This document shows positions 1 to 5,169 of a DNA stretch of 7,910 nucleotides, piece by piece (the first letter of the stretch is position 1; every line of letters starts with the position of its first letter). Origin of the DNA: an uncultured Gammaproteobacteria bacterium. GTDB taxonomy: Bacteria > Pseudomonadota > Gammaproteobacteria > Nitrosococcales > Methylophagaceae. Made by a program: the position numbers and the translations under genes. The DNA is taken from positions 1 through 7,910 of the forward strand of contig CAJXPP010000090.1 of NCBI GenBank assembly GCA_913058195.1. Reading direction: 5' to 3'. The notes below the pieces were generated by a model. That model did not search any database. It saw nothing but the letters and a program-made list of their open reading frames with translations, and was not told where the DNA came from.

Positions 1-32
1 CGTCGGCAGCGTCAGATGTGTATAAGAGACAG
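1..32 (+). other. Nextera read-1 adapter plus Tn5 mosaic end (artefact)
   Basis: The first 13 bases match the Illumina Nextera read-1 adapter, lacking only its first T. Positions 14-32 are the 19-bp Tn5 mosaic end AGATGTGTATAAGAGACAG. This is library construction sequence left on the contig, not genome and not a natural transposon end. Genomic sequence begins at 33. Confidence 0.98.
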
Positions 33-269
33 GCTGGTGATGTGAATGCTGTTCCACCACTAGGAATCGAAGGCCTTGGCATTATGGACTTTGGAGAACC
101 ATTAACACTTGCAAGTAATTCCAAAGGAGCTGTAGGTATAGGTGCTTTGGCAGTAGGTAATGTTAAATATCAGCTACAAAACACTTTGTTAACTGAGACA
201 TTAGAAGCAGAAAAACCCGTTTACCTAGATTTCCGCAATGCATTTGATGGCGCTCGTAAACTCGTATAA
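33..269 (+). CDS. mtdB: 3' fragment of NAD(P)-dependent methylene-tetrahydromethanopterin dehydrogenase
   Basis: This is the last 78 codons of a gene cut off by the contig end. The family oxidises methylene-H4MPT to methenyl-H4MPT with NAD(P)+ in the cytoplasm, a step of H4MPT-linked formaldehyde oxidation in methylotrophic bacteria. The recognisable parts are the GDVNAVPPLGIEG segment near the start, the glycine-rich GAVGIGALAVGNVKYQ stretch and the ending KPVYLDFRNAFDGARKLV, which fit the C-terminal part of MtdB better than MtdA as I remember them. The frame stays open into the adapter, where a GTG at 18 would give a false N-terminus MYKRQ; those five residues are adapter-encoded, and roughly the first 200 residues of the protein are missing. 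An ATP-grasp gene follows 19 bp downstream on the same strand, as expected of an H4MPT gene island. The identification is by remembered family resemblance; an MtdC-type paralogue is the main alternative. Confidence 0.75.
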   Translation, partial: AGDVNAVPPLGIEGLGIMDFGEPLTLASNSKGAVGIGALAVGNVKYQLQNTLLTETLEAEKPVYLDFRNAFDGARKLV

Positions 270-288
270 TTAGCTTCCAATAGTACCC

Positions 289-1425
289 ATGCAAAATCAG
301 AGCAAACCTGTACTGATCTTTGCTCAAAGTGGGCGGTTCTTAGCCCAATCAGCCAGCCAAGCCGGTTACCGTGTTTGGGTGGCTGATTGCTTTGGAGATA
401 TGGATACTCTTGTAGCTTCTGAGCGATGGCAAGGTTTACCTAAGTTAGCTTCGCTAACTTGCAAACAGTTTCTCACCGTATTACAAAGCCTTACTAAAGG
501 TGAAGAGTGTTCACTTATTTATGGCAGTGGCATTGAACAGTGCGCCCACTTATTACATCAATTACCTAATCATATTGAACTAATTGCTAATTCAGCAGAC
601 ACTATCAATACTATAAAAACGCCAACCTTATTTTTTGACATTTTAAATACTTTAAACCTACCTTATCCAACCACTGTCTTTGACAAGGACCTTGCTAATA
701 CAGACTATATTGCAAAGTCTATATCAGGTTTAGGTGGTAGCCATATTCGGCCTATAAGCCAATCAGATAGCCTCCAAAATAATTACTTCCAGAAAATAAC
801 GGATGGAACACCTGGCTCAGCTCTTTTTTTAGCCAATGGCAAAAAGGCACAAATACTCAGTATTAATCGACAATATATTGAACCTACACCTCGCTCCCCA
901 TACCGCCTTGGTATGATAGAAAGCCCTTTAGATATAACTTCAACGCATCAAAAGCTCATCACGAAAGCATGTAATAGAATTACTCAAAAGACTGGTCTTA
1001 AAGGGCTAAACTCCCTAGACTTCATTATCTCTCAGAAAAATGAGCTATTCATTTTAGAAGTAAACCCTCGCCCCTCTGCATCAATTGAATTAATAGAGTC
1101 AAAATTCATACCTATAATTCAACTTCATATTAATGCATGCCATGGGAGACTTATTACTAAGTCTCTTGAGACTCCTTCCTGTATTAATTCATTCCGCTAT
1201 ATCTTTGCAGAAAAAAACTTTTCCATTCCTAGTGATATGGTCTGGCCCGTTGAATGCAGTGATATAGCAAAGTCAGCTAGTCTCATAAAAAAAGACGAGC
1301 CCATATGCAGTTGTTTAGTTCAAGCAAGTGATCATGCTGCTGCGATGGTGAAACATAAGATAATTCTAGCCCAGATAATTAAACAGCTTTTACCTCAAAC
1401 TAACTGCTCTTTGTACTCTTATTAA
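289..1425 (+). CDS. ATP-grasp protein of the H4MPT gene cluster
   Basis: A complete 378-residue cytosolic ATP-grasp enzyme; no signal peptide or membrane segment is seen. Residues about 7-100 form a Rossmann-like pre-ATP-grasp domain (KPVLIFAQSGRFLAQSA). The ATP-grasp core follows: Lys143 and the glycine-rich loop SGLGGSHI (146-153), FQKITDG (167-173), and the metal-binding set Asp244 (GLNSLDF), Glu257 and Asn259 (ILEVNPRPSAS). The tail (about 300-365), with VWP followed by DEPICSCLV, resembles the C-terminal region of COG2232-type predicted carboligases found in bacterial H4MPT islands. Such enzymes join a carboxylate to an amine or thiol at the cost of ATP. A role in methanopterin cofactor synthesis, for example side-chain ligation, is inferred from its place next to mtdB; the substrate is unknown. 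The start is chosen because the N-terminal beta strand begins at once and the next Met is residue 38. No clear Shine-Dalgarno precedes it, so coupling to mtdB translation is possible. Confidence 0.8.
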   Translation: MQNQSKPVLIFAQSGRFLAQSASQAGYRVWVADCFGDMDTLVASERWQGLPKLASLTCKQFLTVLQSLTKGEECSLIYGSGIEQCAHLLHQLPNHIELIANSADTINTIKTPTLFFDILNTLNLPYPTTVFDKDLANTDYIAKSISGLGGSHIRPISQSDSLQNNYFQKITDGTPGSALFLANGKKAQILSINRQYIEPTPRSPYRLGMIESPLDITSTHQKLITKACNRITQKTGLKGLNSLDFIISQKNELFILEVNPRPSASIELIESKFIPIIQLHINACHGRLITKSLETPSCINSFRYIFAEKNFSIPSDMVWPVECSDIAKSASLIKKDEPICSCLVQASDHAAAMVKHKIILAQIIKQLLPQTNCSLYSY

Positions 1426-1755
1426 TTCCAATAATCTGACCACATCAGCTTTACAATACAAGCTATAGCCGTACTCATGATACTAAGCATCTAGTTGGTT
1501 TCGAGAGAGTACAGGATATCGCTCTATCTATGAAAGTACGCTAGTTTATGCTGATGTTAGTGAGTTAGAACACCGCCTATTTCATGCATCAAGGCAGCCT
1601 TTGCTAATGAATAACTCATCTCATCGGCGCTAAACCATCTAGGAACCACTTCGACTAAAGTACTCTAGGATTATAAATTCTCTATGCAAAACAAGGTTTT
1701 CGACTTATTTATGATGAAGCAGGAAGACTTACTTTCCTGTTTCATATATCTTGTT
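1426..1755. other. 330-bp intergenic region between convergent genes
   Basis: This gap separates the ends of the ATP-grasp gene (+) and the fimX-like gene (-). All frames I read carry frequent stops. The longest open stretch is 1487-1633 on +, about 48 codons with no usable start near its beginning. A strong hairpin lies at 1714-1745, next to the fimX stop. Short repeats of GTACTC and its complement (1471-1476, 1507-1512, 1660-1665) are seen but may be chance. I found no tRNA, insertion sequence or CRISPR repeat. Confidence 0.8.
1714..1745. terminator. hairpin, possible terminator between convergent genes
   Basis: Arms ATGAAGCAGGAA (1714-1725) and TTCCTGTTTCAT (1734-1745) pair over 12 bp with one G-T wobble around an 8-nt loop. 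An outer complementary pair, AAAACAAG (1688-1695) and CTTGTTTT (1750-1757), brackets it and reaches the fimX stop codon. Downstream on + the sequence is T-rich but broken (TTTCATATATCTTGTTTT); on - there is no good T tract directly after the stem. The position between two converging genes suits a terminator or 3'-end protecting stem for either transcript, but it is not a textbook intrinsic terminator. Confidence 0.45.
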
Positions 1756-3876
1756 TTACATATTATCTTCATCAAAATTGTAATCTAAGTTTGGCGAAGG
1801 CTCTTGGATATAATAGCCTGATGCATAATCGACACCTAAACGCCATAATAATGCCAGACTATTTGCATCCGAGACAAATTCAGCAATAGTCATCTTGCCA
1901 GCCTCCTTACTCATATTAATAATTGATTTTACAGCAGCCTGATTTTCAGCATCTTTTGACATGTTTTCAACGAAATCACCGTTAATTTTCAAATAATCAA
2001 CATCTAACATATTAAGGCTATGAGAGAAGTCTAAACCAGAACCAAAGTGCTCTAAGCAAAATTCACAACCAAGCCCTTTCAACTGGGTAACGATATTCTT
2101 GGCCTGTTCCAAATTTTCTAGCGCCACAGTCTCACTAATTTCTAATACTAGGGCACTACCATCGATCGAGTGTTCAGATAATGTACTATTTAACCATTCA
2201 ATTACATCAGCTTTATTCAATGTTTGCTTTGACAGTTTCAAGAAGAAGCGTGTTTTCGGATACTCTTTACGGTGTTCAGCTAACTGTGCCAATGCTTGAG
2301 GGATAACCCACTCATCAATTCCAGTCATTAACTCAGAATTATGTATATGGTTGATAAAAGTTGAAGCTTCAATTAGCTCACCATCAGCACCTTTCATTCT
2401 AATCATCACATCATAGATTTGTTGCTCAACACCATGAAGACCCACAATAGGCTGGAAGTACAAACTAAAATTACCTTCTTGCAAAGCTTCTTGAATCTGT
2501 TCTTGCCAGTACACATCTTCATCACTTGTATCAGTCCCAGCAGTAGAGCTGTCTGCAACGGAGGGTTGATATCTAACCATACGATTACCACCAGCTCGTT
2601 GAGCTTGGGTGCAGGCTTTATCTGCTCGGTCAAGACCTACAGAGGGAGAGGCCAGATTTTCAGTGATTCGGCTAATACCGATACTACATTCTAAGTTAAA
2701 CATTTTCCCATTGACCGTTGAAATATAATCTTCAATTGTTTTACGGTAAACTTCACTACGTTCATCAACGTATTTATCGTCGCCACTAGTAATAATAATG
2801 GTGAAAACCTGATCTGAATATCGTGCTAATAATTCACCTTCACTCAGTTTTTCTTTTAATAGTTCAGCAACTCCTTTAAGTACACCATCACTTGCACTCA
2901 GGCCTATTTGCTCTTTTATTTTCTGAAAATCATCAATGACAATATACAATAATTCTGATACTTGACGCCCTTCATCTGCTTGTGCAATAGCTTTATTTAA
3001 TTCTTCCATAAAGCGAACGCGATTATAAAGGTTTGTTAAAGCGTCGATCTCTCGAAATGCTGATACCGGCGTTATTTCTGGCTCCATCAGCGTTAATATT
3101 TCACTTGCTACTTGCGCTTCCCTCACCACAAGTTGTGTACAATCTTCACCTTCAACTTCAGCTTTGCTAAATTCTACTGTGACAGGGAACTCCTCGTCAT
3201 CAGATTTCTTACACAAAACCGAAATGGTTTGGGAGCCCACTGCCGACTTCTCAGTAAACTGTCGATATGCTGTTTTAAATTTTGCATGGTCATTACTTAC
3301 GACCATATCAAGAATGGATAAACCAGCGACATCTTCCTCCTCTTCATACTCAAATAATGTTAAGTAAGAGTGATTTACATAAATATACATACCTTCATGA
3401 ACATACGCTACTGCATCGCGAGAAGTTTGTAGTAATAGCTGTGCACGCTTTTCACTTTCTCTCAATGCCCGTTCATTTCTACGACTTAAACGTCGAACAA
3501 ATAAATTATCTAGTTCGCGAGTAACTGTAAAAGATAATCTTTTTTTATCTGATGTAAGCACAATATCTTGAGCACCTAAATCATATAACTCCTCTAGCTG
3601 TTCGGGATCTTCGGCTAAAATAATGCACGGGATATCTCGACCAACATTACGAATCAAGCTAAGGACTTCTTCTGCTGTCACAAGTTCTAAATCACTTCGA
3701 CAAAGCACCAAATCCCATGAGTTTGTCGTTAAAGACTCCTCTATTCCCGCGATAGTATCATGGCGAGTAGCTCGAACAGCATGACCAGACTGTCGGAGTT
3801 GCGTAATTATTTGATCTGCCTCTGTTAAAGAGCTTTCAACTAATAATAATCGTAAAACATCATCAGTTCTTACCAT
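1756..3876 (-). CDS. fimX: FimX-like REC-PAS-GGDEF-EAL protein, degenerate c-di-GMP receptor
   Basis: A 706-residue cytosolic signalling protein with FimX architecture and near FimX length (about 690 in Pseudomonas aeruginosa). REC is about 8-125, PAS about 143-255, GGDEF about 277-436 and EAL about 456-700. Every catalytic centre is altered. In REC the acidic pair is replaced by Glu-Ser (VES, 13-15) and the expected phosphorylated Asp by Arg60 (WDLVLCR). The GGDEF signature reads SDQVF (354-358). The EAL motif reads DVM (489-491), the usual Asn is Lys547, DDFG is EHFG (609-612), and the Asp after the catalytic Lys630 is Asn632. Retained Arg493, Asp521 and AEF (665-667) fit the c-di-GMP-binding EAL pocket of FimX. 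It is therefore probably a c-di-GMP receptor, not a cyclase or phosphodiesterase. FimX proteins govern type IV pilus assembly and twitching; that role here is inference. The gene overlaps plsC by 14 bp and is the last of the operon. Confidence 0.82.
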   Translation of the reverse strand: MVRTDDVLRLLLVESSLTEADQIITQLRQSGHAVRATRHDTIAGIEESLTTNSWDLVLCRSDLELVTAEEVLSLIRNVGRDIPCIILAEDPEQLEELYDLGAQDIVLTSDKKRLSFTVTRELDNLFVRRLSRRNERALRESEKRAQLLLQTSRDAVAYVHEGMYIYVNHSYLTLFEYEEEEDVAGLSILDMVVSNDHAKFKTAYRQFTEKSAVGSQTISVLCKKSDDEEFPVTVEFSKAEVEGEDCTQLVVREAQVASEILTLMEPEITPVSAFREIDALTNLYNRVRFMEELNKAIAQADEGRQVSELLYIVIDDFQKIKEQIGLSASDGVLKGVAELLKEKLSEGELLARYSDQVFTIIITSGDDKYVDERSEVYRKTIEDYISTVNGKMFNLECSIGISRITENLASPSVGLDRADKACTQAQRAGGNRMVRYQPSVADSSTAGTDTSDEDVYWQEQIQEALQEGNFSLYFQPIVGLHGVEQQIYDVMIRMKGADGELIEASTFINHIHNSELMTGIDEWVIPQALAQLAEHRKEYPKTRFFLKLSKQTLNKADVIEWLNSTLSEHSIDGSALVLEISETVALENLEQAKNIVTQLKGLGCEFCLEHFGSGLDFSHSLNMLDVDYLKINGDFVENMSKDAENQAAVKSIINMSKEAGKMTIAEFVSDANSLALLWRLGVDYASGYYIQEPSPNLDYNFDEDNM

Positions 3877-4618
3877 GCTTATTCTCCATCACAGTTGATC
3901 TATCTGGCTGTACACCTTCTAATTGAGTCATTTTACTCTCCATCCATTGATAGACACGCTTATTAACATCTCCAGCAGTCATATTCTGAACTTCTATTTT
4001 TTCACCAATAACCATCTTTATTTCAGCAGGTGTTTTAATAAAACTATTTTTGGGCCATGCTTTACCAGCATCATGGGCAACAGGAATAACACCTACATTA
4101 GTATCAACTGCAAGTTTAGCACCGCCAATACCAAAGCGCCCTATCTGCCCAGTGGGGATGCGAGTTCCTTCTGGAAAAATAACAATAAAAGACCCAGAGG
4201 CTAAGCGATCTTTTCCTTGTTCGACCACTTGATTTAATGCTTTTCTACCTGCACCACGATCGATAGCTATAGGGTTTAACGCTGCTAACCCCCAGCCAAA
4301 GAATGGGATCCATAATAGCTCTCGTTTCAACACCCATACTTGCTGAGGGAAAATCACCTGTAAAGCTAAAGTTTCCCATGCTGATTGATGTTTACACATA
4401 ATAATACAGGGTTCATCAGGAATATTTTCATAGCCTTCCACTGAAAAGCTAATACCACAAAATACTTTTAACAACCACAAGTTCAAACTAGCCCATTGAC
4501 TCACGACCTTATAGCGCCATTTAAAAGAAAGAGGCCACAATAAAACCCCCAATAATGAGAAAATTACTGTTGTTATTAACTGGGTGCAACTAAACAGTAG
4601 CGAACGAATAAAGAGCAT
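3863..4618 (-). CDS. PlsC-type lysophospholipid acyltransferase (1-acyl-G3P acyltransferase family)
   Basis: A 251-residue member of the LPLAT/PlsC superfamily, which transfers acyl chains to lysophosphatidic acid or related lipids at the inner membrane. A hydrophobic N-terminus (about residues 1-30) should anchor it. Motif I is KHQSAWET, that is HX4E (His77, Glu82) instead of the commoner HX4D. IAIDRG (117-122) is motif II-like, FPEGTR (148-153) is motif III and VIPVAH (177-182) is motif IV. From memory, HX4E is shared with the acyltransferases encoded after gmhB in Pseudomonas, so it looks like a subfamily trait and not decay. I chose the ATG at 4618 because it overlaps the gmhB stop as TAATG. 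An in-frame ATG at 4642 would add eight residues (MVIGCTIL); neither start has a clear Shine-Dalgarno, which favours coupled reinitiation. The substrate could be a phospholipid or ornithine lipid precursor; the sequence does not decide. Confidence 0.85.
   Translation of the reverse strand: MLFIRSLLFSCTQLITTVIFSLLGVLLWPLSFKWRYKVVSQWASLNLWLLKVFCGISFSVEGYENIPDEPCIIMCKHQSAWETLALQVIFPQQVWVLKRELLWIPFFGWGLAALNPIAIDRGAGRKALNQVVEQGKDRLASGSFIVIFPEGTRIPTGQIGRFGIGGAKLAVDTNVGVIPVAHDAGKAWPKNSFIKTPAEIKMVIGEKIEVQNMTAGDVNKRVYQWMESKMTQLEGVQPDRSTVMENKHGKN
3883..3887 (-). promoter_or_regulatory. Shine-Dalgarno for the fimX-like gene
   Basis: GGAGA on the minus strand, six bases before the ATG at 3876-3874. It lies inside the 3' end of the upstream plsC-type gene. 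It supports this ATG and means fimX can be loaded independently even though its first 14 bases overlap plsC. Confidence 0.7.
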
Positions 4619-4620
4619 TA
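4616..4620 (-). promoter_or_regulatory. TAATG stop-start junction gmhB/plsC
   Basis: On the minus strand the gmhB stop TAA (4620-4618) shares its last A with the plsC ATG (4618-4616). This arrangement usually indicates translational coupling by reinitiation, and it decides the plsC start in the absence of a clear Shine-Dalgarno. Confidence 0.65.
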
Positions 4621-5157
4621 AAATTGTACATCCAATAACCATGCTGCAACTGATGCCAAATCATCATAAATTTCGACCCCAGTAGGTAAGGCTTCAGTCA
4701 CTACATGTTCCGTATTACCTGTTCTCACTATGATAGGTCTTGCACCAACGGCTATTGCTGATTGAACATTAGTTAACGTTGAACCTACTACTGGAATCTT
4801 ACTTAGATCAATTCGCAAGCGGTTTTCGAGTTCAGCAAGAGCACCATCGAGAGGTTGCCAACAACTACAATTATCATCAGGGCTGTGAGGACAATACAAG
4901 ACAGCCTCGATCTTGCCTCCCACTTGAGCCAGCATTCTGCGCATCTTGCTATGAATTTTGGTTAAGGTTTCAACATCAAATACACCTTGAGAAATACCAG
5001 GTTGGTTTGTAATAACAACAACCCGGTATCCTGCCTGATTCAATCTAGCAATTGCCTCTAAGCTTCCTTCAATCGGAATCCAATCAGCTGGCGATTTAAT
5101 CATCGTAGCTGAATCTTGGTTAATCACACCATCCCGATCAAGGATTATCAAAGACAT
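4618..5157 (-). CDS. gmhB: GmhB-like HAD-family protein, heptose bisphosphate phosphatase homologue with lost active-site motifs
   Basis: A 179-residue HAD-superfamily protein, the usual GmhB length. GmhB removes the 7-phosphate from D-glycero-D-manno-heptose 1,7-bisphosphate in the cytosol, in ADP-heptose synthesis for the LPS inner core. Retained features are motif I LDRDGVINQD (nucleophile Asp7, acid/base Asp9), motif II VVITNQPGIS (Thr50) and zinc ligands Cys89, His91, Cys97, Cys99. The expected Cys-Arg-Lys-Pro after the zinc site reads CWQP (99-102), so both basic residues are gone. Motif IV, normally GDxxxD, reads GSTLTN (125-130), so both Mg-binding acidic residues are gone. The frame is intact and I rechecked these codons. 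It follows glyS by 12 bp and meets plsC at TAATG, as in gammaproteobacterial glyQS-gmhB-plsC operons. Homology is clear; phosphatase activity is doubtful. The ribosome site is weak (AGG about 11 bases upstream). Confidence 0.85.
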   Translation of the reverse strand: MSLIILDRDGVINQDSATMIKSPADWIPIEGSLEAIARLNQAGYRVVVITNQPGISQGVFDVETLTKIHSKMRRMLAQVGGKIEAVLYCPHSPDDNCSCWQPLDGALAELENRLRIDLSKIPVVGSTLTNVQSAIAVGARPIIVRTGNTEHVVTEALPTGVEIYDDLASVAAWLLDVQF

Positions 5158-5169
5158 TTGAGTTATGGC

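Noticed and set aside
14..32. Tn5 mosaic end read as a natural IS50/Tn5 transposon
   Set aside because: It is fused directly to Illumina Nextera adapter sequence at both contig ends and no transposase gene is present, so it is a library artefact.
1447..1464. Small AGCTT/AAGCT stem shortly after the ATP-grasp stop as a terminator
   Set aside because: Only five pairs with an 8-nt loop and no T tract; too weak to call.
1426..1755. Breakpoint of a chimeric assembly joining two organisms
   Set aside because: Base composition and codon style look similar on both sides and no repeat or adapter sits in the gap. Read coverage across it would be the decisive test.
2406..2633. Second - strand frame of 75 codons inside fimX
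   Set aside because: It lies out of frame within the GGDEF-EAL linker region of an intact gene and has no independent support.
2099..4232. Several + strand open frames of 60-93 codons opposite fimX and plsC
   Set aside because: They are antisense shadows of clearly conserved genes, have no recognisable domains and lack ribosome sites.
4618..5157. Frameshift or sequencing error explaining the odd GmhB motifs
   Set aside because: The frame is continuous, flanking residues align well with GmhB on both sides of each altered motif, and the changes are scattered substitutions, not a shifted block.
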